From: an uncultured Oscillospiraceae bacterium
Lineage (GTDB): Bacteria; Bacillota; Clostridia; Oscillospirales; Acutalibacteraceae
Length of the DNA stretch: 54,634 bases
Reading direction: 5' to 3'
Assembly (NCBI GenBank): GCA_900547305.1
Contig: URGH01000007.1
Coordinates: 1-54,634 of the forward strand
The stretch's first letter is position 1. The number at the start of each line of letters is the position of its first letter. A model generated the notes under the pieces. It searched no databases. It was not told the origin of the DNA and saw only the letters and a list, made by a program, of their open reading frames with translations. A program made the position numbers and the translations under genes. This document shows, one piece after another, positions 7,630 through 16,196 of the stretch.

Positions 7630-8625
7630 AAATACCTCGCCCGCATAAATAAGATCGGGATTTTTAATGCCGTTAGCCGCGGCAATGGCATTTATACTGC
7701 TGCCGAAACGCCGCGCTATTCCCCATAGAGTATCTCCCGCCCTTACGGTATAATATCTTGCGGTATCCGTTTTTTCGGGTATTAAAAACACCTCGCCTGC
7801 GTAAATAAGGTCGGGGTTTTTTATATTGTTGGCGGCAACTATTTTTTCCACCGTGCTGCCCGTTTTGCGGGCTATGCCCCACAGCGTATCGCCGCGCTTT
7901 ACGGTGTAGTATACGCCGCTTTCGGGTCTTTCGGGCGTTTTGCCCGAAAGCATTATTTCCGCGGTAAAATAATCAAGATCCACATAATCGGCTATGCCGT
8001 CTATCCGCCCGCGGTCGCTGTACTGAAAGCCTGCCCACGCGCGCCATATGGGGGAGTCGGGCGGGTTTTCGCCGCCGTCGTAGTCCGCAACCCAAAGCGG
8101 ATATTTACCGAAACGCGCGTCCCATAAATTGCGCGTGCGGTATGAGTCGGAGTAAACCGCGGGGCGAACGTCCGTCAGCCGCTCCGTTTCCTTTAAAAAG
8201 GCAATGCCTATATTGTTTACCGATTCTCTGCCGAGTCCCGAAAAGCTCTCGTAATCCATAGCGGGGCGCATTTCGTAATTTTTACCCTTTATAAGCGCGG
8301 CAAATTTTGCCGCCTGCGCAACCGCTTCTTCCTCGTTCATAGCCGTGACGTAATAATAAAACCCGATTTTTATACCCGCAGCTTTTGCCTTGCGGTAGTT
8401 GTATTCGAGTTTTCCGTCGGTATAGCTGTTTCCCGCACCCGCGCGGATATATACAGCGCCGATGCCGCTCCTTTTAACTGCGGAAAAATCAATGTCGCCC
8501 TGATAGACGCTTACGTCTATTCCGCGAACGGTGCTTTTATCGGCAGGCGGCAGGGCAAACGCCGCGCCCGAAAATATTGTAACGGTGATAAGCAGCGCCG
8601 CGGTAAATTTTGCAAACTTTTTCAT
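7618..8625 (-). CDS. secreted GH25 lysozyme with two LysM domains
   Basis: A muramidase that would cut the MurNAc-GlcNAc bond of peptidoglycan. It is 335 aa with a signal peptide (1-25, cleavage near AFA-LPP) and a GH25 barrel (about 34-220) starting RGIDVSVYQG. The acidic catalytic pair is seen in PAMDYES. Two nearly identical LysM repeats follow (about 240-284 and 291-335), each with the YTV-RGDTLWGIAR core, for peptidoglycan binding. A GAGAGG ribosome binding site precedes the ATG. It probably acts in cell-wall remodelling of the host cell, since no phage genes are nearby. Confidence 0.93.
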   Translation of the reverse strand: MKKFAKFTAALLITVTIFSGAAFALPPADKSTVRGIDVSVYQGDIDFSAVKRSGIGAVYIRAGAGNSYTDGKLEYNYRKAKAAGIKIGFYYYVTAMNEEEAVAQAAKFAALIKGKNYEMRPAMDYESFSGLGRESVNNIGIAFLKETERLTDVRPAVYSDSYRTRNLWDARFGKYPLWVADYDGGENPPDSPIWRAWAGFQYSDRGRIDGIADYVDLDYFTAEIMLSGKTPERPESGVYYTVKRGDTLWGIARKTGSTVEKIVAANNIKNPDLIYAGEVFLIPEKTDTARYYTVRAGDTLWGIARRFGSSINAIAAANGIKNPDLIYAGEVFLIP

Positions 8626-8732
8626 TGTAACCTCTCCCGTCAGGACAGTATATTCGCGACGGCGGGAGTTTGCTATTAATTTGCTGCCAAGATTTGTTTT
8701 TTGTTTGTCTAAAATACGTTCACAAATTTGTC

Positions 8733-8772
8733 TTGAAAAAGCGCCTGCAAAATGTTATATTTGTAGTATAAT
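8733..8772 (+). promoter_or_regulatory. promoter(s) of the 8791 gene pair
   Basis: TTGAAA (8733-8738), 17 nt, TATATT (8756-8761). A second -10-like TATAAT lies at 8767-8772. The first unit matches the promoter at 32374 in 27 of 31 positions. Confidence 0.6.
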
Positions 8773-8790
8773 ATTTAGGGAGACAGAAAA

Positions 8791-9528
8791 ATGTCCGAAA
8801 AAGATACAAACGAAATTCTTGAAGAGCAACGCCGTGCGCGGCAGGAATTTTTAGAGCTTAAAAAAATGCAGAACGGGGAAATGGCGGCGCCGCCGAAGCC
8901 CAGCGAGGTTGCTATTGTTCCCAAAACGCCCAAGGAAAAATGGGATAACTTTTGGTTTCAGTATAAATGGTACGTTGTGGCGATAACGGCGGTAACGGTT
9001 GTGCTGGCGGTGCTTATAACCCAGTGCGCCACGAGAACGAAATATGACCTTGAGGTGGTTTATTTTACATATACCCCTGCCATTGACGAGCAGACAAACG
9101 CCGTGGCGGACTATATAGCGAAATATACCGAGGATATAAACGGCGACGGCGAGGTGCATGTGCAGGTTGTTAATTGCAGCTTTAACAATAAATCGGGCGA
9201 CACGCAGTACCGCTACACTATGATGACCAAATTGCAGGCGATGATAGCGGGCGACCAAAACGCAATGCTGTTTATAACCGACGAGGAGTCATATAAGTAT
9301 CTTTCGGATTTATCCGACGGTGAGGGGCTTTTTGAGGACGAGCCGCTGATGTTTGACGACGGTTTTTACAAAGCTACCGAAACCGAAGCCTACGGAAAGC
9401 TGCCCGACGGGCTGCGTATTTCCTGCCGCAGGGTATCCGATACTGTGCTTGAAAGCAAAAAGGGCGCTGCCGACGCGCACAAGGCGGCTGAAAAAACGCT
9501 TAACGCCATAAAAAACGGAGGGAAATAA
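8791..9528 (+). CDS. uncharacterised single-pass membrane protein
   Basis: 245 aa. A charged, helical cytoplasmic N-terminus (about 1-58) has a heptad-like EEQRRARQEFLELKKM stretch. One transmembrane helix (about 60-80) and an extracytoplasmic domain of about 165 residues follow. The outer domain has a conserved-looking ITDEES...LPDGLRI layout, but I recognise no family. Ribosome binding site AGGGAGA precedes the ATG. It ends two nt before the ATG of the next gene, another small membrane protein, so the two form an operon and may act together. The function is unknown. Confidence 0.75.
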   Translation: MSEKDTNEILEEQRRARQEFLELKKMQNGEMAAPPKPSEVAIVPKTPKEKWDNFWFQYKWYVVAITAVTVVLAVLITQCATRTKYDLEVVYFTYTPAIDEQTNAVADYIAKYTEDINGDGEVHVQVVNCSFNNKSGDTQYRYTMMTKLQAMIAGDQNAMLFITDEESYKYLSDLSDGEGLFEDEPLMFDDGFYKATETEAYGKLPDGLRISCRRVSDTVLESKKGAADAHKAAEKTLNAIKNGGK

Positions 9529-9786
9529 ATGAAATTTTTCGACCGCTCAAAAATTTTATTCCGCGTTCTTTCGGTAATTGCGGTTTTGCTTGCCGTTATT
9601 CTTGTAATAAAGAGCTTTTCGTTTGATACTCTTATAAATTTCGATACACTCTTTTTCTTCGGCGGCTGCGTTTTGCTGCTTATGCTTATAATTGCGCTTA
9701 TAACGCTGCGATGTGTTATCCGTGACGCCGAGGAGGATATGCAGGCGCTGCTGCGGTATTCGGAAAATAAAACACGGTCTTTATGA
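9529..9786 (+). CDS. small two-helix membrane protein
   Basis: 85 aa. Two hydrophobic helices (about 10-28 and 40-62) separated by a short loop are followed by an acidic tail (RDAEEDMQALLRYSE). The GGAGGGAAATAA just before the ATG both ends the upstream gene and provides the ribosome binding site, so it is translated with that gene. No family is recognised. Confidence 0.7.
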   Translation: MKFFDRSKILFRVLSVIAVLLAVILVIKSFSFDTLINFDTLFFFGGCVLLLMLIIALITLRCVIRDAEEDMQALLRYSENKTRSL

Positions 9787-9788
9787 TA

Positions 9789-9827
9789 AAAACTCCCCAC
9801 TGCCGATTTAAAGCGGTGGGGAGTTTT
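9789..9827. terminator. terminator between convergent genes
   Basis: A 15-bp stem, AAAACTCCCCACTGC / GCGGTGGGGAGTTTT, with a 9-nt loop lies directly after the stop at 9786. The A and T arms make it able to work on both strands. Confidence 0.8.
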
Positions 9828-9884
9828 GCAATCGGGTATCAGTATTAAGCTCAGCTGCCGTGCGGCAGCGCTTTGGCGGGTAAT

Positions 9885-10304
9885 TTATGGCTGTGCCCGC
9901 ATTTTATTTATCTTTTCAAAGATTATTTTACAGCCGCTCTCTATGTCGTCCGTATCGGCAACCGCCGATTCCGTGGGGCAGGCGCCCGTTTTATCGCGGT
10001 TCATAATCCGCTCGGCACACGTTCCGAACGAAACCCGCACGCCGTGATTTTTCAGCAGCTTTTCGGCGCTTTCGGATATTGTAAGCGCAAAAACCTCTCT
10101 AATATCCGCCTTTATCATAAGCATTGCGGCGGCTTTGCCCACCACTTTGTCGGCGGCGGAAAAACCCGAAATATCGGTGCCGCTCCGTATAAATTCCGCA
10201 AGAGGGGCTACGCCGCGTTTATCGCTTGTTATTACGCTTCCGTTTTTGCAAAGCGCTATTGAGTGATTACAAAGCGTCTCTTTTGCTTTTTCAATATCGG
10301 TCAT
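9885..10304 (-). CDS. DUF1893 family protein (cytidine deaminase-like fold)
   Basis: 139 aa. The order HSIALCKNG...RGVAPLAEFIRSG...GFSAADKVVGKAAAML...AEKLLKNHGV...CPTESAV matches the DUF1893 family, whose Thermotoga member TM1506 has a cytidine-deaminase-like fold. The zinc HxE/PCxxC pattern of true deaminases is only partly present, so activity is unknown. AAGGAAG lies upstream of the ATG. The preceding reading frame (a decayed gene) ends 2 nt before the start. Confidence 0.8.
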   Translation of the reverse strand: MTDIEKAKETLCNHSIALCKNGSVITSDKRGVAPLAEFIRSGTDISGFSAADKVVGKAAAMLMIKADIREVFALTISESAEKLLKNHGVRVSFGTCAERIMNRDKTGACPTESAVADTDDIESGCKIIFEKINKMRAQP

Positions 10305-10305
10305 T

Positions 10306-10782
10306 TTAATCTTCCTTTTTAAGTATGCGGCTCAAAACGGCTGTTACGGTAGGAATAACAAGCCCCTGCCGCAAAGCTCCGCCATCATAAACGGCAGGTG
10401 CGCAGCCGCGGGCATGGGGTATGATACCGCCGAGGTTATAACAAAGCTTGCAAGGGGCGAGAGCAAATCTATTACGGCAGCCCGGGCTGAACCGAGCAGT
10501 ACGGGCAGGTACATGGGCAAATGCTGCGGACATGCGCGCTCGCATTTACCGCATTTAATGCAATCGGAGGCTTTGCCGTGGTTCTGTGTGAAAACCTCGT
10601 TATAATAGTAATCGGCATTCCAATCGTGATATATCTGCTTTGCGTTAAGGCAGGAGAACAGGTCGGGAATTGAAATGCGCTTGGGACATCCGTCTGTACA
10701 GTAGTGGCAGGCGGTGCAGGGAATTAAGTGCATAGAGCGGAAAAATTCACACTCTTCTAAATATTCACAAAAATGTCTTTAT
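10306..10782 (-). pseudogene. decayed remnants: C-terminal ferredoxin-like part of an aldo/keto reductase, then a possible ECF-transporter S fragment
   Basis: From about 10782 down, one frame reads IPCTACHYCTDGCPKRI...KASDCIKCGKCERACPQHLP, the two-cluster 4Fe-4S tail typical of a class of aldo/keto reductases. The roughly 300-residue barrel expected before it is missing; a stop codon lies just upstream. After CPQHLP the normal short tail is replaced by a hydrophobic stretch (LLSPLASF...LPFMMAEL) that resembles an ECF-type substrate-binding membrane protein and stops at 10344. A neighbouring frame (LVIPTVTAVLSRILKKED) runs on to a stop at 10306. Two truncated genes joined by deletion, with a frameshift, would explain this. 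The ECF part is tentative. Confidence 0.6.
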
Positions 10783-10784
10783 TT

Positions 10785-10813
10785 TTGAAATTCGCTGTGA
10801 TATAATCTATAAT
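10785..10813 (+). promoter_or_regulatory. promoter of the lipoprotein / two-component operon
   Basis: TTGAAA (10785-10790), 17 nt, TATAAT (10808-10813). A second TATAAT with a TGn extension is at 10801-10806. Transcription would start near 10820, about 25 nt before the TTG start. Confidence 0.75.
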
Positions 10814-10843
10814 GTATATTTGTGCGCAAAGGCGGTGGAAAAT

Positions 10844-12154
10844 TTGAAGCTTAAAAATGCGGCGGTTATTTTATCGCTCTTTTTATGTTTTTCGCTTTGC
10901 GGCTGTAAAATGTTTACCGCCGATACCGCCGAGCTTTTAAGCCCACCCGAGCTCACGGGAGATATTGCCCCGATAGCTAGCGCCATTTCCGCCTCGGCGG
11001 GCGGGGAATATACTCTTAAGTATCCGTCTGTAGGGAATTACCGCTCGGCGGTTATACAAAACGATATTAACGGCGACGGCATTATGGAAGCCTTTGCCTT
11101 TTACAGCATGACCGAGGAAGAATCTACCGTTATGTATGTAAACGTTATCTGCAGCGAAAACGGCAAGTGGAAATCGGTTGCAAAGCAGAAAATAGTAGCC
11201 GGTGGCGTTGACCGTGTGGATTTTTGCGATTTGGACGGCGACGGTATTTCGGAAATACTTATAGGCTGGGAAATATACGGTACCAGCGAAATGCAAATGG
11301 CGGTATACAGCTTTAAAAACAACGAGCTTAACCGCAGAATGTTACAGCAGTACACGCATTTTCTGTGCGGTGATATTGATGAGGACGGCAACAACGAGGT
11401 AACGGTTATAATGATAAACAGCGGCGGCACGCCCAACACTGCTACGGTTTACCGTCTTAATGAAAACGGCGTTACAGCACTTTACTCAGCCGAGCTTGAC
11501 AGGGGAGTTAAAACCGTAAACGAGCCGATATATGCCCATTTATCCTCGGGCAAGCCCGCAATTTATATTGACGAGATAAAGGGCGTGGGCGCGGTAACCG
11601 AGGTGCTTTTTATAGAGAAAAATAAGCTTGTAAACCCGCTTTTTAATGCAGAAACGGGCGAGACCACGGCAACGCTGCGCTCGGCTAATTTCGGTGTGCA
11701 GGATATAAATAACGACGGAATTATTGAAATTCCAGTTCAACGCGAGGTGCCCGCCGTAAATAAAACGGACGTGACCGAGAAAATTTACCTTACCGATTGG
11801 TGCTCATATAACGGCGAAACGCTTACCCCGCAGATAAGCGCGCTTATGAACACGAATGACGGATATTACTATATTGTGCCCTCAAAGCTTACGGGGCAGA
11901 TAGCGGTTTATAAAAACACCGACCGCCATTTAAGAGAGATATACCGCTATACGGGCAACACCGTGGGCGAGTTGCTTTTCACCGTTAAGACGGTTAAAAA
12001 AGCCGATTGGGATAATGAAAGATACGCGGGGCGCGGATTTTCCGAAATCACGCACGACGGTATTTCCTCGTATATTTGCAGCATTTCCGAAACGGGCGCA
12101 GCGGACGGTTTGACCGTTACGGAAATAAGGCGGAATTTCAGACTTATTGATTAA
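10844..12154 (+). CDS. lipoprotein with DxNxDG (FG-GAP/VCBS-like) repeats
   Basis: 436 aa from the TTG at 10844, chosen because AAAGGCGG lies 6-8 nt upstream; the frame is open to 10820. A lipoprotein signal peptide ends in the lipobox LCGC (Cys about 21). At least four repeats carry calcium-loop-like cores (DINGDGIMEAF, DLDGDGISEIL, DIDEDGNNEVT, DINNDGIIEIP), as in beta-propeller FG-GAP/VCBS proteins. It is probably anchored to the outer face of the membrane. It is first in a run with a response regulator and histidine kinase 15 nt downstream, so it may be a sensor accessory; this is inference. Confidence 0.8.
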   Translation: MKLKNAAVILSLFLCFSLCGCKMFTADTAELLSPPELTGDIAPIASAISASAGGEYTLKYPSVGNYRSAVIQNDINGDGIMEAFAFYSMTEEESTVMYVNVICSENGKWKSVAKQKIVAGGVDRVDFCDLDGDGISEILIGWEIYGTSEMQMAVYSFKNNELNRRMLQQYTHFLCGDIDEDGNNEVTVIMINSGGTPNTATVYRLNENGVTALYSAELDRGVKTVNEPIYAHLSSGKPAIYIDEIKGVGAVTEVLFIEKNKLVNPLFNAETGETTATLRSANFGVQDINNDGIIEIPVQREVPAVNKTDVTEKIYLTDWCSYNGETLTPQISALMNTNDGYYYIVPSKLTGQIAVYKNTDRHLREIYRYTGNTVGELLFTVKTVKKADWDNERYAGRGFSEITHDGISSYICSISETGAADGLTVTEIRRNFRLID

Positions 12155-12168
12155 AGGACGGAGAGAAA

Positions 12169-12870
12169 ATGAAACGTATAATGATCGTTGAGGACGAGGC
12201 GGCAATACGCGAATTTGAGGCGATAAACCTGAAAAGGGTAGGCTATACGGTGGTTGAGGCAGGCTCGGGAGAGGAAGCGCTTGAAATATACGACAGCGAT
12301 GCAGAGGGTTTTGATATTGCCCTGCTTGATATTTCAATGCCGGGAATGGACGGCTTTGCCCTTTGTAAGGAGCTGCGCAAGCGCAGCGAAACGCTGGGTA
12401 TAATAATGCTGACGGCGCGCACGCAGGAAATGGATAAAATAAGCGGGCTTATGCTGGGTGCGGATGATTACATAACAAAGCCATTCAGCCCGACAGAGCT
12501 TTTGGCGCGCGTTGACTCGCTTTACAGGCGCGTTGAAATGCACACCCCGAAAGCGCCCGCCCCGGCAGACGATATAACCCTCGGGGAATTTGTTTTGAAC
12601 CTGCGCCGCAGAACGCTCTTAAAAAACGGCAAAAACATAGAGCTTACGCAGGTTGAATTTCAAATGATTGAATACTTCTTCAATAACCCCGATACCGCGC
12701 TTGACCGCACCGATATTCTTGAAAAGGTGTGGGGCTCGAATTATTTCGGCGAGGAGAAAATAGTTGACGTTAATATAAGAAGACTGCGCATGAAGGTAGA
12801 GGACGACCCCTCGCAGCCGCGCCATTTGGTAACGGTGTGGGGCATGGGCTACAAGTGGAACACCAAGTAA
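12169..12870 (+). CDS. OmpR/PhoB-family response regulator
   Basis: 233 aa. The receiver domain (1-120) has the acidic DE pocket near residues 8-9, the phosphoacceptor Asp in LLDISMPGMDG (about 53), Thr in MLTART and Lys in ITKPFS (about 104). A winged-helix DNA-binding domain (about 135-233) follows, with the VWGSNYFGEEKIVDVNIRRL signature. The histidine kinase gene starts 42 nt downstream. The pair most resembles cell-envelope sensors of the PhoB/WalR type, but the stimulus is unknown. Confidence 0.95.
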   Translation: MKRIMIVEDEAAIREFEAINLKRVGYTVVEAGSGEEALEIYDSDAEGFDIALLDISMPGMDGFALCKELRKRSETLGIIMLTARTQEMDKISGLMLGADDYITKPFSPTELLARVDSLYRRVEMHTPKAPAPADDITLGEFVLNLRRRTLLKNGKNIELTQVEFQMIEYFFNNPDTALDRTDILEKVWGSNYFGEEKIVDVNIRRLRMKVEDDPSQPRHLVTVWGMGYKWNTK

Positions 12871-12911
12871 AAAAAGCCTTAAAACAAACCGAAAGAAAGG
12901 AGATAAAGCGC

Positions 12912-14363
12912 GTGCAGCTTGATATAAAGTTTAAAAGCATTGCCGTAAGGTGGTTTTTTAATATTTTTCTTATAGTGGCAGTTATTGTCTGCACGGCGGT
13001 AATCTCCTTTTCGATAATTTACAGCAACATTTACACCGAGCGAATTGAAACCCTTGCGAACGATTTGACATATGAATTTAATTCGCTTTCAAACTCCTCA
13101 AAAACGGCTTTCAAGGAAAACGCCGTTGAGCTTGCGGGCAGCTTTGCCTATAAAAACAAGCTTGAGGTGCAGGTTATTGACCGCAACGATAATATTGTGG
13201 TTTCTACCACCGGCTTTCAGCCGACCGAGCAGCGTATGCCCGATTACGAAAAGGCAATTAAAACCGGCGAAACGGAAACGGCAAAAATAAAATCCGCCTC
13301 GGGCGAAAAGGTGCTTGCCTCCACTACCGTGATTTATGACGCGACAGGCAGAAGACTCGGTGCTTACCGCTGGATAACCTCGCTTGAGAACGCCGATAAA
13401 ATGATTTCGTGGGTTATTTTATCACTGGCGGCTGTGGCGCTTTTGGTGCTTGCTTTCTGCGCTTTTTCGGGGCTGTTTTTCATAAACTCCATTGTAAGAC
13501 CCATAAGGGACGTAAGCAATATTGCGCGTAAAATCGCAATGGGCGACTTTAACTCGCGAATTGAAATAAAAAAGAACGACGAAATAGGCGAGCTGTGCGA
13601 TACCATAAACTATATGGCATCGGAGCTTGACCAGGCCGAAAACCTTAAAAACGATTTTATTTCGTCGGTCTCGCACGAGCTGAGAACCCCGCTTACTGCA
13701 ATAAGGGGCTGGGGCGAAACGGCTAAAATGTCCCTCGGAACGGACGAGGCGCTTGTAAAGCGCGGGCTTGACGTTGTGCTGTCTGAGGCGGACAGACTGT
13801 CGGGCCTTGTTGAAGAGCTGCTCGACTTTTCACGAATGGAAACAGGCAGGCTTTCGGTGGTTTCGCAGCAGCTTGACGTTTCGCAGATACTTTCGGAATC
13901 GGTTGATATGTATATAGAGCTTGCACGCCAGCAGGGAATAGAGCTTATTTTCACCCGCCCGGCAGACGATACGTATGTATCGGGCGACCCGAACAGACTA
14001 AAGCAGGTGTTTATAAATATAATTGATAACGCGGTTAAATACACCGAAAAGGGCGGTCAGGTACTGGTTGACCAAACGGTTGAGGAGGGCTGCGCGCGAA
14101 TAACCGTTAAGGATACGGGCGTGGGCATACCCGCGCAGGATATTGACAGGGTAAAGGAAAAATTTTACAAAGCCAATAAAACCGTTCGCGGCTCAGGCAT
14201 AGGGCTTGCGGTGGCGGATGAAATAATAAAACAGCATAAGGGTCTTTTGTTCCTTGAAAGCACCGAGGGCGTGGGAACTACGGTTACAATAGTTCTGCCG
14301 CTTTACGAGCAGGAAACGGAAGCAGAAGAAAACGCAGAGGAAAAGGGAGAAACGAATGGCTAA
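12912..14363 (+). CDS. sensor histidine kinase
   Basis: 483 aa from the GTG at 12912, set by AAAGGAGA 9 nt upstream; the frame is open to 12837. Order: TM1 (about 13-37), an extracytoplasmic domain of about 130 residues, TM2 (about 163-192), HAMP, then HisKA with the phosphorylated His in SSVSHELRTPLTAIRGWGE. HATPase_c has N box NIIDNAVKY, DTGVGIP and GSGIGLAVADE. It partners the response regulator just upstream. The 3' end overlaps the DUF1385 gene by 8 nt. Confidence 0.95.
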   Translation: MQLDIKFKSIAVRWFFNIFLIVAVIVCTAVISFSIIYSNIYTERIETLANDLTYEFNSLSNSSKTAFKENAVELAGSFAYKNKLEVQVIDRNDNIVVSTTGFQPTEQRMPDYEKAIKTGETETAKIKSASGEKVLASTTVIYDATGRRLGAYRWITSLENADKMISWVILSLAAVALLVLAFCAFSGLFFINSIVRPIRDVSNIARKIAMGDFNSRIEIKKNDEIGELCDTINYMASELDQAENLKNDFISSVSHELRTPLTAIRGWGETAKMSLGTDEALVKRGLDVVLSEADRLSGLVEELLDFSRMETGRLSVVSQQLDVSQILSESVDMYIELARQQGIELIFTRPADDTYVSGDPNRLKQVFINIIDNAVKYTEKGGQVLVDQTVEEGCARITVKDTGVGIPAQDIDRVKEKFYKANKTVRGSGIGLAVADEIIKQHKGLLFLESTEGVGTTVTIVLPLYEQETEAEENAEEKGETNG

Positions 14364-15342
14364 ATACACTGCAATAGGCGGTCAGGCGCTTATAGAGGGC
14401 ATTATGATGAAAAGCCCCGAAAAAACCGCGCTTGCCGTAAGGTGCCCCGATAACAGCATTGATATAACCTATATGAACGGCAAAAGCATAAGAGAGCGCG
14501 TGCCGATTTTAAGGCTGCCTATACTAAGGGGCGTTGCCGGGTTTATAGAGTCTATGATTCAGGGCTACAAGGCGATGATGATATCCGCCGATAAATCGGG
14601 TATGACCGACCTTGAGGACGAAAAAGATAAAGATAAAGAAAAGAAAAGCAGTAACGCGCTTATAAGCGTTATAATGGTTATAGCCTCGGTGCTCGGCGTG
14701 GCGCTGGCGGTAATACTGTTTATGCTGCTGCCGCGGCTTGCGGTATCAGGGCTTAGGGCGCTTTTCAGAACCGATTTCAGCCCTGTGGCGCGTTCGAGCA
14801 TTGAGCAGCTTATAAAACTTACAATATTTGTCATATACGTTTGGGCGGTATCCTTTATGAAGGATATTAAGCGGGTGTTTATGTACCACGGCGCAGAGCA
14901 CAAGACCATTTTCTGCTATGAAAAGGGTTTACCGCTGACGGTTGAAAATGTGCGTATTCAGCGCCGCTTTCACCCGAGGTGCGGCACCTCGTTTATGATA
15001 CTTATGATTTTAATAAGTATTATATTTTCAACAATAATTCAGCTTATTTTCCCCGGCGTTTACAACCTTGCGTGGGTTTGGGTGGCAGTTAAAATTCTGC
15101 TTATTCCCATAGTTTGCGGCGCGGGCTTTGAGGTTTTAAGGGTTTGCGGAAAGTATGATAATTTATTCACCCGCATAATTTCCGCCCCGGGGATGTGGCT
15201 GCAAAGAATAACCACAAAGGAGCCGGACGACGGCATGATAGAGGTGGCTATAGCGGCAATAAAAGCCTGCGAGCCTGCCGTGCCCGACGTGGAAAGACCG
15301 AAAGAGGAAGAAAATAACGAAACGGACGAAAATGCGGAATGA
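14356..15342 (+). CDS. DUF1385 (YqhQ-like) membrane protein
   Basis: 328 aa. The N-terminal GGQALIEGIMMKSPEK is the hallmark of DUF1385. Several transmembrane helices (about 103-125, 145-165, 210-235, 245-265) surround a MYHGAEHKTIFCYE motif and HPRCGTSF. The conserved His and Cys residues suggest a metal site, but no function is established for the family. It overlaps both neighbours and commonly sits before prmC in Clostridia. Confidence 0.9.
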   Translation: MAKYTAIGGQALIEGIMMKSPEKTALAVRCPDNSIDITYMNGKSIRERVPILRLPILRGVAGFIESMIQGYKAMMISADKSGMTDLEDEKDKDKEKKSSNALISVIMVIASVLGVALAVILFMLLPRLAVSGLRALFRTDFSPVARSSIEQLIKLTIFVIYVWAVSFMKDIKRVFMYHGAEHKTIFCYEKGLPLTVENVRIQRRFHPRCGTSFMILMILISIIFSTIIQLIFPGVYNLAWVWVAVKILLIPIVCGAGFEVLRVCGKYDNLFTRIISAPGMWLQRITTKEPDDGMIEVAIAAIKACEPAVPDVERPKEEENNETDENAE

Positions 15343-16181
15343 ACATTTTTGAGGCGTATAACAAGACCAAAAAGGAGCTTGAAGCGGCGGGAATTGAGGA
15401 TTACGTTTTTGAGGCTAAGCAGATAATAAAGCATATTACGGGCTTTTCAAATTCCGAAATTCTTATGAACTACACAAACCGGCTTACCGAGTTTCAAAGC
15501 AATAACCTTACCGCAATAATAAAGCAGAGGGCTATAAGGTATCCGCTCCAGTACATATTCGGCGAATGGGCGTTTTACGGCAGGGAGTTTTATGTGGGTC
15601 CCGGCGTGCTGGTGCCGCGGGCAGATACCGAAACGCTTATTGACGTTTGCTTAAAGTATTTAAAAAATACCGAAAGCCCCGCCGTGCTTGATTTATGCGC
15701 GGGCAGCGGGTGCATAGGCATAACGCTGGCGCTTGAAAAAGCGGGAGCGGCGGTCACACTGGTGGAAAAATTTTCCGAGGCTGCGCGCTATGCCGAAAGA
15801 AATATAAAAAGGCTCGGAGTGAATAACGCGGCGCTTATTCTCGGCGACGTATTAAACGGCGCGGCGAATGATAAAATTTATGACCTTATAGTGAGTAACC
15901 CGCCGTATATTCCGAAAAATGAAATGGAAACGATATCGCCCGAGGTGCATTACGAGCCCAAAACGGCGCTTTTGGGCGGCGAGGACGGCATGGATTTTTA
16001 CAGAGCTATTACAGCGGAATACAAAAAAGCCTTAAAGCCCGGCGGAATGCTTGCGTTTGAAGTGGGCGCGGGCGAGGCGGCAGCGGCCCAAAAGCTGCTC
16101 GAAAACGCGGGCTTTAAAGAAATAAACAATGCAAAGGACCTCGGCGGCATTAGCCGCGCGGTTTACGGTTTAAAAGGATAA
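15339..16181 (+). CDS. prmC: release factor glutamine N5-methyltransferase PrmC
   Basis: This enzyme methylates the GGQ glutamine of peptide chain release factors. It is 280 aa with an N-terminal helical domain (1-75), RYPLQYIFGEWAFYGREF, the SAM-binding DLCAGSGCIGI near 117 and the NPPY motif (SNPPYIP, about 188), which orients the glutamine amide. It overlaps the DUF1385 gene by 4 nt and ends 16 nt before recA. Confidence 0.96.
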   Translation: MNIFEAYNKTKKELEAAGIEDYVFEAKQIIKHITGFSNSEILMNYTNRLTEFQSNNLTAIIKQRAIRYPLQYIFGEWAFYGREFYVGPGVLVPRADTETLIDVCLKYLKNTESPAVLDLCAGSGCIGITLALEKAGAAVTLVEKFSEAARYAERNIKRLGVNNAALILGDVLNGAANDKIYDLIVSNPPYIPKNEMETISPEVHYEPKTALLGGEDGMDFYRAITAEYKKALKPGGMLAFEVGAGEAAAAQKLLENAGFKEINNAKDLGGISRAVYGLKG

Positions 16182-16196
16182 ACGGAGGGAAATTAA

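Noticed and set aside
7667..7923. Two near-identical repeats in the lysozyme gene as a DNA repeat element
   Set aside because: They are the two LysM domains of the protein, a normal domain duplication.
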